A DNA stretch of 64,000 bases from NCBI GenBank assembly GCA_008501585.1, contig QQUN01000005.1, positions 248,001-312,000 on the forward strand, written 5' to 3'. The stretch comes from Pseudomonadota bacterium. Its GTDB lineage: Bacteria; Pseudomonadota; Gammaproteobacteria; Burkholderiales; Rhodocyclaceae. The stretch's first letter is position 1. Each line of letters opens with the position of its first letter. Position numbers and translations under genes: made by a program. The notes under the pieces are model-generated. The model did not search any database and had not been told where the DNA came from. It worked only from the letters and a program-made list of their open reading frames with translations. Of this stretch, positions 43,476 to 53,198 are shown in pieces.

Positions 43476-44253
43476 GCGCAAGCAACGGGTCCGGGCGGCG
43501 TTCGACCGGGCCGCCGCCACCTACGATGCCGCCGCCGCCGTGCAGCGGGAGATCTGCGGCCACTTGCTCGATCTGGCCAAGGCGCACCCGCCCGGCGCAC
43601 CCGTCCAGCGCCTGCTCGATGCCGGCTGTGGCACCGGTACCGGCGCCACCGTGCTGATCGACTGGCTCGCGCCGGCCAGGCGCTACGCGCTGGATTTTGC
43701 TCCCGGCATGCTGGCCTGCCATGTCGACCGCCCCGGACAGACCGCCATCTGCGGCGACCTCGAACACCTGCCGCTGGCCGATGCGTCGGTGGACGCCATC
43801 TGGTCCAGCCTGGCGGTGCAATGGTGCAACCCGGCACGGGTCATGGCGGAGCTGGGGCGCGTCCTGCAAGCCGGCGGTACGGCCTGGGTGGCCACGCTGG
43901 GGCCGCAGACCTTGTGGGAGCTGCGCGACGCGTTTCGTGGCATTGATGATGCCGAACATGTGATCGGCTTTCACGGCCCGGACACCTGGCAACAGTCGGC
44001 CATCCAGGGCGGGCTGCAGGTCGCCGGGTGCCGGCGCATTCCGGCGGCGGCCACGGCGGGGAGTCTTCGCCACTTGCTCAAGGACATCAAGGCCATCGGC
44101 GCCCACCAGGTGGGGAGCGGGCGTCGGCGCAAACCGCTGGGCAAGGCCGCGTGGCGGCAACTTGAGGCCACCTACGAGCGTCATCGCCGCACCGACGGCC
44201 TGCTGCCGGCCACCTACGACGTGATTCTGCTCGCCCTCCACAGGACTGACTGA
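43468..44253 (+). CDS. bioC: Malonyl-ACP O-methyltransferase (BioC)
   Basis: SAM-dependent enzyme that methylates malonyl-ACP so that fatty-acid synthase can build the pimeloyl chain. The SAM motif LLDAGCGTGTGA is preceded by the BioC N-terminal signature R-A-A-F-D-R-A-A-A-T-Y-D. Other motifs: Y-A-L-D-F-A-P-G-M-L, W-S-S-L-A-V-Q-W-C-N-P and L-L-K-D-I-K-A-I-G-A-H. Length 261 aa fits. The ATG lies within the end of bioH, and the stop shares a base with bioD (TGATG). Confidence 0.95.
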   Translation: MTERKQRVRAAFDRAAATYDAAAAVQREICGHLLDLAKAHPPGAPVQRLLDAGCGTGTGATVLIDWLAPARRYALDFAPGMLACHVDRPGQTAICGDLEHLPLADASVDAIWSSLAVQWCNPARVMAELGRVLQAGGTAWVATLGPQTLWELRDAFRGIDDAEHVIGFHGPDTWQQSAIQGGLQVAGCRRIPAAATAGSLRHLLKDIKAIGAHQVGSGRRRKPLGKAAWRQLEATYERHRRTDGLLPATYDVILLALHRTD

Positions 44254-44930
44254 TGCCCTCTGCCTACTTCATCGCCGGCACCGACACCGAGATCGGCAAA
44301 ACCTTTACCACCTGCGCCCTCCTCCACACTGCCCGCCGCGCCGGCCTGAGCGCCATCGGCATGAAGCCGGTGGCCGCGGGGGCCGAATGGCGCGACGGCG
44401 CCTGGGTCAATGAAGACGCCGCCCGCCTGCGGTCGGCGAGCAGCATCGATCCGGGGCTGGCCGACCTGAACCCGGTCTGCCTGCGTACGCCGGTTGCGCC
44501 GCACATTGCCGCCGCCATCGAGCAGGTGTCGATTGCGCCGGCGACAATTCTGGATGCCTTTGCCCGTTTGCGGGCACAGGCCGATCTGGTGCTGGTCGAA
44601 GGCGTGGGCGGTTTCCGGGTGCCGCTGACCGATACCTTCGATACCGCCGACCTGGCCGTCGCCCTGGACTTGCCGGTCATCCTCGTCGTCGGCATGCGAC
44701 TCGGGTGCATCAACCATGCGCTGCTCACCGCCGAGGCCATTGCCGCGCGTGGCCTGACGCTCGCGGGCTGGGTGGCCAATCAGATCGATCCGGACATGCA
44801 GTGCGTTTCCGAGAATCGTCATGCCCTGGCACAACGCCTTGGCGCGCCCTGTCTGGGGCATGTGCCGTTCAATCCCGACAACGATCCGGCGGCGGTTTGC
44901 GCCCTGGTGTTGCCGACGCCGGACCGATGA
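44253..44930 (+). CDS. bioD: Dethiobiotin synthetase (BioD)
   Basis: ATP-dependent closure of the ureido ring from 7,8-diaminopelargonic acid and CO2. P-loop GTDTEIGKT at the N-terminus, then MKPVAAGAEW and LVEGVGGFRVPL. Length 225 aa is normal. Last gene of the operon; bioB, which makes biotin from dethiobiotin, is not next to it and must be elsewhere. Confidence 0.96.
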   Translation: MPSAYFIAGTDTEIGKTFTTCALLHTARRAGLSAIGMKPVAAGAEWRDGAWVNEDAARLRSASSIDPGLADLNPVCLRTPVAPHIAAAIEQVSIAPATILDAFARLRAQADLVLVEGVGGFRVPLTDTFDTADLAVALDLPVILVVGMRLGCINHALLTAEAIAARGLTLAGWVANQIDPDMQCVSENRHALAQRLGAPCLGHVPFNPDNDPAAVCALVLPTPDR

Positions 44931-44958
44931 GTGTCCGGGCGGTCGTGCACGGTGGATC

Positions 44959-44997
44959 AGTGCTAGAATTGCTGCGACGCAAAATAACGATAGCACT
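44959..44997. promoter_or_regulatory. Inverted repeat and promoter-like region upstream of the SulP gene
   Basis: AGTGCTA (44959-44965) is repeated inverted as TAGCACT (44991-44997). Inside is TAGAAT, a fair -10 hexamer, followed by TTGCTGCGACGCAAAA, which contains a TGC...GCA dyad of the sort bound by PhaR-type regulators. The leader to the GTG at 45139 is long (about 140 bases) and GC-rich. The arrangement suggests regulated transcription of the transporter, but no regulator can be named. Confidence 0.35.
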
Positions 44998-45138
44998 TCT
45001 CCCCAACTGATTGATCCCCCGCGCTGATGCGCGTCGCAGCACCCCTCGTCCGGGGTCGTCCGGGCGTTTCCCGTCTGCCGCCGTCGACACCACCCGCCCT
45101 GCGGGCCGGGATCATTGACCCCCCCGCCTGGAGCTGCC

Positions 45139-46662
45139 GTGTCCGTCTCGCTGACGCCCGAACAAATCAAGACCAACCTGTTGAGCGGCCTGACCGTCGC
45201 CCTCGCCCTGGTGCCCGAAGCCATCGCCTTTGCCTTTGTGGCCGGCGTGCACCCGCTCATCGGCCTCTACGCGGCATTCATGATGGGGCTGGTGACCGCG
45301 GCCATCGGCGGCCGGCCGGGCATGATCTCCGGTGCGACGGGCGCGCTGGCCGTGGTGATGGTGGCGCTGGTGGCCACGCATGGCGTGGAGTATCTGTTTG
45401 CGACCGTGGTGTTGATGGGCGTGCTGCAGATCGCTTTCGGCCTGATGAAATTCGGCAAGTTCATCCGCATGGTGCCCCATCCGGTGATGCTCGGTTTCGT
45501 CAATGGCCTGGCGATCGTGATCTTCCTGGCCCAATTTGGCCACTTCAAGGTGCCGGGGGCCGACGGCGCGCTGCAATGGATGCAGGGCGAGTCGTTGTAC
45601 GTCATGGCCGCGCTGATCGTGCTGACCATGGCCATCATCTACCTCGTCCCGCGCCTGACCCGTGCGGTGCCCGCCTCGCTGGCCGGCATCGTCATCGTGT
45701 CGCTGGTGGTCATCTTCGGAGGCATCGACACCCGCACCGTGGGCGATCTGGCCTCGATCCAGGGCGGGCTGCCGAGCTTCCATCTGCCGACGGTGCCGCT
45801 GAACTGGGAGACCTTGCAGGTCATCCTGCCCTACAGCGCGATCCTCGCGGCCATCGGACTGATCGAGTCCCTGCTGACGCTGAACCTGATCGATGAGATC
45901 ACGGACACCCGCGGCCAGCCCAATCGCGAATGCGTGGGCCAGGGGGTGGCCAATGTGATTACCGGCTTCTTCGGCGGCATGGGGGGCTGCGCGATGATCG
46001 GCCAGAGCATGATCAACATCGACAACGGCGCCCGCAGCCGGCTGTCGGGCATTGCGGCGGCGCTGTTTCTGCTCAGTTTCGTGCTCTTTGCCTCGCCCTT
46101 GATCGAGCAGATCCCGCTGGCCGCGTTGATTGCGCTGATGTTCGTGGTGGCCGAGAAAACCTTTGAATGGGCAAGCCTGCGCGTCCTGGGCAAAGTGCCG
46201 CGGCACGATGCGTTCGTGATCGTGGCGGTGACGGTGGTGACCGTGTTCACCGACCTGGCCATCGCGGTGCTGTTCGGCGTGGTGATTTCGGCGCTGGTGT
46301 TCGCCTGGCAGCACGCCAAGGAGATCCGCGCCGAGGTCGGTACCGAGGCGCATGGCTGGAAGGTCTACGATCTGCACGGCTCGCTGTTCTTTGCCTCGAG
46401 CCAGAACTTCCAAGGCCTGTTTTCGCCGCGCACCGATCCGGACGACGTGGTGGTCGACTTCCGCCACGCTCGCGTGGTCGACCACTCCGGGCTGGAGGCC
46501 ATCGACGGCCTGGCCGAGCGCTACCGCGTGCTCGGCAAGCGCCTGCACCTGCGCCATCTGAGTCCGGATTGCCGCGACCTGCTGGGCAAGGCGCGCGATA
46601 TGGTGGAGGTCAACCTGCTGGAAGACCCCCACTACCATCTGGCGGATGACCGCCTCGGCTGA
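45139..46662 (+). CDS. SulP family anion transporter with STAS domain
   Basis: Inner-membrane transporter of sulfate, bicarbonate or related anions. It has about 10-12 hydrophobic segments, the SulP motifs [20 protein letters not shown] and [25 protein letters not shown] and [10 protein letters not shown]-terminal STAS domain covers about residues 400-507 ([31 protein letters not shown]). Length 507 aa. I chose the GTG at 45139 because GGAG precedes it; a TTG eight codons earlier is possible. The substrate cannot be told from sequence; bicarbonate and sulfate are the usual candidates. Confidence 0.9.
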   Translation: MSVSLTPEQIKTNLLSGLTVALALVPEAIAFAFVAGVHPLIGLYAAFMMGLVTAAIGGRPGMISGATGALAVVMVALVATHGVEYLFATVVLMGVLQIAFGLMKFGKFIRMVPHPVMLGFVNGLAIVIFLAQFGHFKVPGADGALQWMQGESLYVMAALIVLTMAIIYLVPRLTRAVPASLAGIVIVSLVVIFGGIDTRTVGDLASIQGGLPSFHLPTVPLNWETLQVILPYSAILAAIGLIESLLTLNLIDEITDTRGQPNRECVGQGVANVITGFFGGMGGCAMIGQSMINIDNGARSRLSGIAAALFLLSFVLFASPLIEQIPLAALIALMFVVAEKTFEWASLRVLGKVPRHDAFVIVAVTVVTVFTDLAIAVLFGVVISALVFAWQHAKEIRAEVGTEAHGWKVYDLHGSLFFASSQNFQGLFSPRTDPDDVVVDFRHARVVDHSGLEAIDGLAERYRVLGKRLHLRHLSPDCRDLLGKARDMVEVNLLEDPHYHLADDRLG

Positions 46663-46668
46663 GAGCCG

Positions 46669-47175
46669 CTACAGGACGTCGAACAGCTGCCGGTTCAATT
46701 CGTCGAGCCGGCGCTCGGCCATGATCGACTCATGCATGCAGCGCAGCCAGTCGGCGTAATGCGTGCGCAACTCGGCGTGGCTCTCGCTGGCCTGCACGAC
46801 CCGCATCAGGTCGAGCTTGGTGTACGGCCCATGGAAGTGCTTGAGCGTGTTGATCATGAAGTTCTTGGCCTTGTCGAGCGCCTTCGGATCGCGCACGTCG
46901 GGCAGGCTGGCCAGGTCGAAGCTGGGCGCCGCGGGGGCGGTCGTCTGTGGGCCGGCAGGGTCGTTTGCGGCCTCGACCGGCTCGATATAGCCGCCATCGA
47001 TCAACTGGGTGAGCGGTTCTTCAATGGTGTCACTGCCGATCAGCGACTTGAGGATCTCCAGCGGTTTCTTTCCGTCGACGAGGATCAGCAACCGTCGGAG
47101 GGCGGGCTTGAGGCGGTCGGCGCGCGTCTCGACCTCAGCCACGCCTTTTGCCGTCTTGGCGTAGGCAAGCATCAT
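46669..47175 (-). CDS. Hypothetical protein
   Basis: Not recognised. 168 aa, soluble, no signal. The N-terminal 60 residues look like a winged-helix module (ADRLKPALRRLLILVDGKKP, ILKSLIGSDTIEEPLTQLIDGGYIEP), which suggests DNA binding or a protein-interaction domain. A Pro/Ala linker follows, then a helical domain with KNFMINTLKHFHGPYTKLDLM. GGAGA precedes the tandem ATG at 47175/47172. It is convergent with the SulP gene, with 6 bp between the stops. Confidence 0.68.
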   Translation of the reverse strand: MMLAYAKTAKGVAEVETRADRLKPALRRLLILVDGKKPLEILKSLIGSDTIEEPLTQLIDGGYIEPVEAANDPAGPQTTAPAAPSFDLASLPDVRDPKALDKAKNFMINTLKHFHGPYTKLDLMRVVQASESHAELRTHYADWLRCMHESIMAERRLDELNRQLFDVL

Positions 47176-47416
47176 CGTTTGTCTCCAGGTGTGGATGCCT
47201 TGCAGCCGCCGCGGATTGTTCCGTCTATCGGGATGCAAGGGGGCAAGCTTTTTTCTGACTGACGAAGGGTCTCCAACTCCCCGGAGACATTCTCGGCAAA
47301 TCGTCACAAAACATTACAGCAATTCTTGACGACCGCGGCCTGTGCGTGACATACCGCACGCAAACGGCGGATTCCGGGCGACGAGCGTTGCGGGTGGCGG
47401 TGTGTCGGCAGGCGGA
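47176..47416. other. Gap upstream of the hypothetical gene
   Basis: 241 bp between two minus-strand genes: the end of the rRNA-methyltransferase gene (47417) and the start of the hypothetical gene (47175). It must hold the promoter of the latter and the end of the long envelope operon. I see no strong hairpin; an AT-rich patch at 47298-47327 (ATCGTCACAAAACATTACAG) is the only notable stretch. Confidence 0.35.
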
Positions 47417-48202
47417 TCAGCTGCGCTGACGGACCTGCTCGAACAGGCAGATTGCCGCGGCGGCCGCGACATTGAGCGACTCGACCTGGCCCGGCATGGG
47501 GATGTGCACCTGAGTGGTGGCCATCGCCTGCAACTGCGCCGATAGGCCCTGCCCCTCGGCACCGAACAGCCAGGCGGTCGGGCCTGACAGGTCGAGCGTG
47601 AAGAGCGAACGGCTCTGTGCGCCGAGCACGGTCGCCGCGATCTGCCCCGTGTAAGCGGACAGCAGCGCAGGGACATCGACATGCTCATGCACCTGCATCC
47701 GGAAGTGCGCGCCCATGCCTGCACGCAGCACGCGCGGCGACCAGGCCTGAGCACAGCCTTCGGTCAGCAGCGCCAGTTCGATGCCCGCGCCGGCGGCGGT
47801 GCGCAGCAAGGTACCGAGATTGCCGGCGTCCTGCACCGCGTCGAGGACGATCAGGGAGGTGGTGTCGGACACCACCGGCGTGTTGCCCCCGGGTGTCTGC
47901 AGCAGCGCCAGCAGCCCCGATGGCGAGTCGACGGCGCTGACATGGGCAAACAGGGCGTCGGGCAGGCTGGCGACCGGGCAGCTGCCCTGGCAGCGCGCCA
48001 GCAGCGCGCGGTGTTCTTCCCGCAGGAGGCCGCTGTCGCTGATCACCAGTTGAGCCAATGGCCAGCCGGCGTCGAGGGCGGCGCTCACCAGGTGGGCGCC
48101 ATCGAGTACCGTCAGGCCAGTCTTGCGCCGCTCGCGCCCGGAGGTCGACAGCGCGTGGATGCGCTTGACCAGCGGGTTGTCCCGCGAGTGAATGGCGATC
48201 AT
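47417..48202 (-). CDS. SpoU/TrmH-family RNA 2'-O-methyltransferase
   Basis: SAM-dependent RNA ribose methyltransferase with the SPOUT trefoil knot. The N-terminal substrate domain (SRDNPLVKRIHAL, R-R-K-T-G-L-T-V-L-D-G-A-H-L-V) is followed by the three family motifs: VLDAVQDAGNLGTLLRTAAG, WLFGAEGQGLSAQL and I-P-M-P-G-Q-V-E-S-L-N-V-A-A-A. Length 261 aa. The target nucleotide (23S rRNA or tRNA) is not predictable. It starts at 48202, overlapping the CopD-like gene by 4 bp; longer reading frames in this phase are not real. Confidence 0.92.
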   Translation of the reverse strand: MIAIHSRDNPLVKRIHALSTSGRERRKTGLTVLDGAHLVSAALDAGWPLAQLVISDSGLLREEHRALLARCQGSCPVASLPDALFAHVSAVDSPSGLLALLQTPGGNTPVVSDTTSLIVLDAVQDAGNLGTLLRTAAGAGIELALLTEGCAQAWSPRVLRAGMGAHFRMQVHEHVDVPALLSAYTGQIAATVLGAQSRSLFTLDLSGPTAWLFGAEGQGLSAQLQAMATTQVHIPMPGQVESLNVAAAAAICLFEQVRQRS

Positions 48203-48654
48203 GCCGCGAGGCCGAGCGTCGCCACCGCGACGTTGATGAAGCCGAGACTGGTATTGACCGCGACCGCCTGCCGGATACGTGCGAGGGCGGCACCGCCGTC
48301 GGGCCAGCGCTCGGCCGCGACCGCCTGGCGCAGGCGCTGCCACGGTACGAACCAGACATAGGCATAGATGCCGACCATCAACAGCCCGACGCTCATCATG
48401 ATGTGCCACGCGCGCGGGGCACCGGCGAAGCCGACCGCCATCAGGCCGCCGAAGCCGGTGATCAGGATGCTCAGCACCGCGACCCACACCATGGGGAAGA
48501 AGCGCGAAAAAACCCCCGCCCACAGACGCAGACGCTCCGGCGGTGGCAGCGCGCCCGCGGCCGGGCGCAGGCACAGGTAGGCAAAGGCCATGCCGCCGAC
48601 CCAGACGATGACGCCGAGCAGATGGAAGAACAACAAGACGTGATGTGCGTTCAT
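48199..48654 (-). CDS. CopD-like four-helix membrane protein
   Basis: Small integral membrane protein (151 aa) with four hydrophobic helices. The first helix has the CopD/DUF2269 pattern HHVLLFFHLLGVIVWVGGMAF and later segments include WHIMMSVGLLMVGIYAYVWF. CopD family members are implicated in copper or heme handling at the inner membrane; stand-alone copies like this have no proven role. It sits between rnhB and the methyltransferase gene, overlapping the latter, so it is carried in the same operon. Confidence 0.8.
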   Translation of the reverse strand: MNAHHVLLFFHLLGVIVWVGGMAFAYLCLRPAAGALPPPERLRLWAGVFSRFFPMVWVAVLSILITGFGGLMAVGFAGAPRAWHIMMSVGLLMVGIYAYVWFVPWQRLRQAVAAERWPDGGAALARIRQAVAVNTSLGFINVAVATLGLAA

Positions 48655-48658
48655 GCGG

Positions 48659-49258
48659 TCAGTCCTCGAACAGGGGCGGATTGAGCCAGAGGGCGCGTAC
48701 CGGGCCGAAACTCTTGCGGTAGAAGTCTTTCACGCCGTGCTGGCGAATGGCCGCCAGATGGGCAGCGGTGGGATAGCCCTTGTGGCCGGCCAGGCCATAC
48801 TGCGGGTAGGCGGCGTCGAGCGCGAGCATCTGCGCGTCGCGCACGGTCTTGGCGAGAATCGACGCCGCGGAAATGGCGGCGACCAGTGAATCGCCCTTGA
48901 CCACGGCCTGCACCGGGTAGGCGATCTGCGGGCAGCGGTTGCCATCGACCAGTACTTCATCGGGCGCCACATCAAGCGCTTCGACCGCGCGCTTCATGGC
49001 GAGCATGGTGGCGTGGAGGATGTTGAGCGCGTCGATTTCCTCCACACTGGCTTCGGCCACCGCCCAGGCCAGCGCACGCTCGCGGATGATGGGCGCGAGT
49101 CGATCTCGCCGTTTTTCGGTGAGCTTCTTGGAGTCGGCGAGCCCGTCGATCGGCCGGGCAGGATCGAGAATGACTGCCGCGGCAACGACCGAGCCGCACA
49201 GCGGACCGCGCCCGGCCTCGTCGACGCCACAGATCAAGCGGTTTTCAGGGCTGGTCAT
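48659..49258 (-). CDS. rnhB: Ribonuclease HII
   Basis: Endonuclease that removes RNA from RNA-DNA hybrids, including single ribonucleotides. Conserved acidic sites: D-E in [22 protein letters not shown], the second Asp in DEVLVDGN and [12 protein letters not shown]. Length 199 aa is normal. The Met at 49258 matches the family start and overlaps the end of lpxB by 14 bp. Position directly after lpxB is the standard order in proteobacteria. Confidence 0.95.
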   Translation of the reverse strand: MTSPENRLICGVDEAGRGPLCGSVVAAAVILDPARPIDGLADSKKLTEKRRDRLAPIIRERALAWAVAEASVEEIDALNILHATMLAMKRAVEALDVAPDEVLVDGNRCPQIAYPVQAVVKGDSLVAAISAASILAKTVRDAQMLALDAAYPQYGLAGHKGYPTAAHLAAIRQHGVKDFYRKSFGPVRALWLNPPLFED

Positions 49259-50405
49259 GGGGGCTGGCCTCGAGCATCGGCAGGATGATATCGGCGGCCC
49301 GCTGCGCGGTGTCCTGGCGCAGCGTGTGGTGCAAGGCGGTGAAGCGCTCGGCCAGCGCGTGACGGGCGGCGATATCGTCGTACCAGCGCGCCAGCGCTTC
49401 GCCGAGCGCCTCCGGTGTGGCGTTGTCCTGCAGGAGTTCGGGTACCACGCCTTCATTGCACAGGATGTTCGGCAAGCCAACCCAGGGCAGATAGGCCATG
49501 CGTTTCATCAGGCGGTACTGCAGGTCGCCCATGCGGTAGGAGATCACCATCGGCCGCTTGAGCAACGCGGCTTCGAGCGAGGCGGTGCCGCTGGCAACGA
49601 GCACGACATCGGCGGCCGTCATGGCGTCGACGGCATGGCCGAACAGCAGGCTCAGCGGGAGATCCCTGGCGTCGGCGGCGTACTGCGCGTGCTCGAACAA
49701 GGTACGTGTCTCGCGGGTGGCAAGCGGTACCAGGAAGCGGGCGTCCGGGTAGCGCGCGAGCAGATACTTGGCCGTGTCGATGAACAAGGGCGCCAGATTG
49801 CTCACTTCCGATTCGCGGCTGCCGGGCAGCAGGGCAAAGACCGGCGCCTGCTGCGGCAGGTGCAGGCGCTCGCGGGCCTCCCGGCAGTTGGGGGCGAGCG
49901 GAAAGGTGTCGGCCAGCGGGTGGCCGACATAGGTGGCCGGAATGCCGGCCGCCGCGTAGATGGCCGGTTCGAACGGAAACAGGCACAACATGTGGTCGAC
50001 GGCCGTGCGGATGCGCTTGATCCGGCCGCCTCGCCAGGCCCAGATCGAGGGGCTGACGAAGTGCACGGTACGCACGCCGTGGCGCCGCAACTGCTGTTCG
50101 AGCCAGAGGTTGAAGTCCGGCGCATCGACACCGATGAAGACGTCGGGTGGGTCTTTCAGGAGGCGGTTGAGCAAGGCGCGCCGCATGCGCGACAGCTCGC
50201 GATAACGCTTGAGCGCATCGACATAGCCGTGCACAGCGAGCCGGTCATACGGCCACCAGGCCTCGAAGCCGGCCGCTTCCATCTTGGGGCCGCCGATGCC
50301 TTCGCAGTGCAGCGCCGGCACGCGCGCCTTGAGCGCGGCAATGAGGTGGCTGGCTAGCAGGTCGCCGGATGCTTCGCCCGCGACCAGGGCGATGCGTAAG
50401 CCCAT
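49245..50405 (-). CDS. lpxB: Lipid-A-disaccharide synthase
   Basis: Glycosyltransferase that joins UDP-diacylglucosamine and lipid X to make the lipid A disaccharide on the inner membrane. Typical N-terminus [14 protein letters not shown], then [49 protein letters not shown] and [12 protein letters not shown]. Length 386 aa is normal. Starts 4 bp after lpxA on the same strand. Confidence 0.96.
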   Translation of the reverse strand: MGLRIALVAGEASGDLLASHLIAALKARVPALHCEGIGGPKMEAAGFEAWWPYDRLAVHGYVDALKRYRELSRMRRALLNRLLKDPPDVFIGVDAPDFNLWLEQQLRRHGVRTVHFVSPSIWAWRGGRIKRIRTAVDHMLCLFPFEPAIYAAAGIPATYVGHPLADTFPLAPNCREARERLHLPQQAPVFALLPGSRESEVSNLAPLFIDTAKYLLARYPDARFLVPLATRETRTLFEHAQYAADARDLPLSLLFGHAVDAMTAADVVLVASGTASLEAALLKRPMVISYRMGDLQYRLMKRMAYLPWVGLPNILCNEGVVPELLQDNATPEALGEALARWYDDIAARHALAERFTALHHTLRQDTAQRAADIILPMLEASPHDQP

Positions 50406-50409
50406 GGTG

Positions 50410-51180
50410 TCAGCGGACGATGCCGCGGCTGGAAACCGCAATGAAGTCCGAGAACAGCTTGACCACCTCGTGCTCGCTTGCCGCGCTGGCGATCGTCTGG
50501 CGGGCTTCGTCGAGGCTCAGGCCGGAACGATACAGCGCACGGTAGGCGCGCTTGATGGCCATGATGTCGTCGGACGAATAGCCGCGTCGCTTCAGGCCCT
50601 CGCTGTTGATGCCGTGCGGCCGCGACGGGTTGCCGGAGACCGTCACGTAGGGCGGCAGGTCCTGCAGCAGCACTGTGCCGACGCCGCAGAAGGAATGCGC
50701 CCCCACGCGGACGAACTGATGCACCCCGGTAAAGCCGCCGAGAATGGCCCAGTCGCCGACGTGAACATGGCCGGCCAGCGTGGCGTTGTTGGCAAAGATG
50801 GTGTGGTCGCCCACCTGGCAGTCATGCGCCACGTGGACATAGGCCATGATCCAGTTGTCGTTGCCGACCCGGGTGACGCCGGCGTCCTGCGAGGTGCCGA
50901 CGTTGAACGAACAGTACTCGCGGATGGTGTTGCGGTCGCCGATCTCGAGCCGGGTGGGCTCGTCGTCGTACTTTTTGTCCTGCGGCGACGCGCCGATCGA
51001 ACAGAACTGGAAGATCTCGTTGTCGGCGCCGATGCGGGTGTGCCCCTCGATGACCACATGCGGACCGATGCGTGTGTTCGCTCCGATCTCGACATGCGGG
51101 CCGATCAGGCTGTAGGCGCCGACACTGACGCCGTCGGCCAGCCTGGCGTCCGGATGAATGATGGCCGTCGGATGGATCAT
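50410..51180 (-). CDS. lpxA: Acyl-ACP--UDP-N-acetylglucosamine O-acyltransferase
   Basis: First step of lipid A synthesis. Left-handed beta-helix of hexapeptide repeats at about residues 2-180 ([19 protein letters not shown]), then a C-terminal helical domain ([17 protein letters not shown]). The catalytic His lies in [12 protein letters not shown]. Length 256 aa is normal. The Met at 51180 overlaps the end of fabZ by 4 bp. Confidence 0.96.
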   Translation of the reverse strand: MIHPTAIIHPDARLADGVSVGAYSLIGPHVEIGANTRIGPHVVIEGHTRIGADNEIFQFCSIGASPQDKKYDDEPTRLEIGDRNTIREYCSFNVGTSQDAGVTRVGNDNWIMAYVHVAHDCQVGDHTIFANNATLAGHVHVGDWAILGGFTGVHQFVRVGAHSFCGVGTVLLQDLPPYVTVSGNPSRPHGINSEGLKRRGYSSDDIMAIKRAYRALYRSGLSLDEARQTIASAASEHEVVKLFSDFIAVSSRGIVR

Positions 51181-51623
51181 GGCTTGGTCTTGAGCGCGCA
51201 CATGAGATCAGCCTCGGCGGCGATCTGGCCGTCGACCCGGGCGACACCGTGATACTTGTAGATGTTTCGCTTGGCGTTGACGATCTCCACTTCCATCACC
51301 AGCTGGTCGCCCGGGGTCACCGGGCGCTTGAAGCGGACATTGTCGATGCCGGCAAACAGCACCAGGGAGTTTTCGTCAGGCATGACCCCCATGCTCTTGA
51401 ACGACAGCACGGCCGCGGCCTGCGCCATCGCCTCGACGATCAGGACGCCCGGCATCACCGGATGGTTCGGAAAGTGGCCCGGAAAGAACGGTTCGTTGAT
51501 GGTGACGTTCTTGATCGCCACCACGCGCTTGTTCTCTTCCAGTTCGACCACGCGGTCGACCAGCAGGAACGGATAGCGGTGCGGCAGGTATTTGACGATC
51601 TCGTTGATATCTAGTGTGGTCAC
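51177..51623 (-). CDS. fabZ: 3-hydroxyacyl-[acyl-carrier-protein] dehydratase
   Basis: Hot-dog-fold dehydratase of fatty-acid elongation, here between the two acyltransferases that consume 3-hydroxyacyl-ACP. Motifs: [14 protein letters not shown], catalytic His in [24 protein letters not shown] with the catalytic Glu. Length 148 aa. It begins with GTG; the overlap GTGA with the lpxD stop and a GGGAGAA site upstream support this start. Confidence 0.96.
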   Translation of the reverse strand: MTTLDINEIVKYLPHRYPFLLVDRVVELEENKRVVAIKNVTINEPFFPGHFPNHPVMPGVLIVEAMAQAAAVLSFKSMGVMPDENSLVLFAGIDNVRFKRPVTPGDQLVMEVEIVNAKRNIYKYHGVARVDGQIAAEADLMCALKTKP

Positions 51624-52642
51624 GACGCGGCTTCTCCCTTGTCCAGTCGTTTTTCAAGTTCGCGGATGCGTGCCGCCATGGCATCGAGATGGCGCAGGTG
51701 GGAAAACTCCCTCACCCAGTCTGCATGCGCCTGCAGTGGCAGGTTGGCGGTATACACGCCCGCTTTTCGTATTGATTTGGTGACCAGGGTGCCGGCGGAC
51801 ACCACCACGTCGTCGGCAATCTCGAGGTGGCCGATGATGCCGGCCTGGCCGCCGATCATGCAGCGCGCACCGATCCGGGTGCTGCCGGCAATGCCGACAC
51901 AGCCCGCGACGGCCGTCATGGTGCCGATCTTGACGTTGTGCGCAATCTGGATCTGGTTGTCCAGTTTCACGCCATCGGCAATCACGGTGTCGTCCATGGC
52001 GCCGCGGTCGATCGTGGTGTTGGCGCCGATCTCGACATCATCGCCGATGACGACCCGGCCGGTCTGCGGAATCTTGACCCACCGGCCATCGCGCTCACGC
52101 GCATAGCCGAAGCCGTCGGCCCCAATTACCACCCCCGAATGAATGCGGCACTGGCTGCCGATCACGCAGTCAGGATAGATCGTGACATTGGCGCTCAAGC
52201 GCGTGCCGTCGCCGACCCGGCAGCCGCGGCCGACCACCGTGCCGGCACCGACCACCACGCCCTCACCCAGCACGACCGATTCGTCGACGCTGGCGCCGGC
52301 CTCGACACGGACCGACGCAGGAACCGCACTGCGGACACTGGCCCGCGGGTCGATGCCGGGCACGGGCACCGGTTCGGGATGGAGCAATTGCGCCACCCGC
52401 GCGAAATACAGATACGGTGCCTCGGCGACGATATAGCTCTGCCCCGCCGACGGTGTCAGCCCCTTGCCGACGATGACTGCCGCGGCGCCCGTGCTGTCGA
52501 GTTGCTTGCGATATTTCGGGTTGGCGAGAAAGCTGATGTCGTCCGGGCCGGCGCTGTCCAGCGGCGCCAGCGCGCGGATCAGCGTATCGCCCGGTCCGAG
52601 CAGTTCCCCGCCCAGTCGGGCGACGATCTCATCAACGCGCAT
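51620..52642 (-). CDS. lpxD: UDP-3-O-(3-hydroxyacyl)glucosamine N-acyltransferase
   Basis: Third step of lipid A synthesis. N-terminal uridine-binding domain ([31 protein letters not shown]), hexapeptide beta-helix at about residues 100-290, and a C-terminal helix extension rich in charged residues. The catalytic His lies in [12 protein letters not shown]. Length 340 aa is normal. Start at the ATG 52642, 19 bp after skp. Confidence 0.96.
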   Translation of the reverse strand: MRVDEIVARLGGELLGPGDTLIRALAPLDSAGPDDISFLANPKYRKQLDSTGAAAVIVGKGLTPSAGQSYIVAEAPYLYFARVAQLLHPEPVPVPGIDPRASVRSAVPASVRVEAGASVDESVVLGEGVVVGAGTVVGRGCRVGDGTRLSANVTIYPDCVIGSQCRIHSGVVIGADGFGYARERDGRWVKIPQTGRVVIGDDVEIGANTTIDRGAMDDTVIADGVKLDNQIQIAHNVKIGTMTAVAGCVGIAGSTRIGARCMIGGQAGIIGHLEIADDVVVSAGTLVTKSIRKAGVYTANLPLQAHADWVREFSHLRHLDAMAARIRELEKRLDKGEAAS

Positions 52643-52661
52643 GGCCACAACGTGCTCGCCC

Positions 52662-53165
52662 TTACGGGTTCTCGGCAAGCGCCTTGATCACTTTGTCGGT
52701 GATGTCGATGCTTGGGCTGGCGTAGACGGCTTCCTGGAAAATGATGTCGTACTTTTCGGCCTCGGCGATCTTCTTCACCACCTTGTTGGCACGGTCGAGC
52801 ACCGTGGCCAGCTCTTCGTTGCGGCGCTGGTTCAGGTCTTCGCGGAACTCGCGCTGGCGGCGCTGGAAATCACGGCTCAGGTCGCCGAAGTCGCGCTCTT
52901 TCTTGCGGCGCTCGGCTTCGGGCATGGTCAGGCTGTTCTTTTCCAGATTGCTCTGCATGGCCTGCAATTCTTTGGCAATACCTTGCAGCTCGCCATCACG
53001 CTTGGCGAATTCTTTCTCGAGGCGCTGCTGGGCCTGGACGGCCGGCGCGGCTTCACGCATGACGCGCTCGGAATTGACAAAGCCGATGCGCGCCTGGGCC
53101 ATGGCAGAGCCCGCACCCAGCATCAAAGCCGCAAACATATAAATTGAATAACGGGAAAACTTCAC
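52662..53165 (-). CDS. skp: Periplasmic chaperone Skp / OmpH
   Basis: Trimeric jellyfish-shaped chaperone that holds unfolded outer-membrane proteins for the BAM complex. A signal peptide ends at SAMA-QARIGFVN. The mature part is long coiled coil (about residues 50-130: QQRLEKEFAKRDGELQ, RDFQRRQREFREDLNQRRNEEL) and the C-terminus returns to beta. 167 aa. It begins with GTG, preceded by a perfect GGAGG. Confidence 0.93.
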   Translation of the reverse strand: MKFSRYSIYMFAALMLGAGSAMAQARIGFVNSERVMREAAPAVQAQQRLEKEFAKRDGELQGIAKELQAMQSNLEKNSLTMPEAERRKKERDFGDLSRDFQRRQREFREDLNQRRNEELATVLDRANKVVKKIAEAEKYDIIFQEAVYASPSIDITDKVIKALAENP

Positions 53166-53198
53166 GCAAACCTCCGAAATATAACGGGCCGGCCCGGG

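Noticed and set aside
44931-45138. A sul1-type or SAM riboswitch upstream of the SulP gene
   Set aside because: I could not match the conserved core or pairing pattern of either; only a short dyad is seen.
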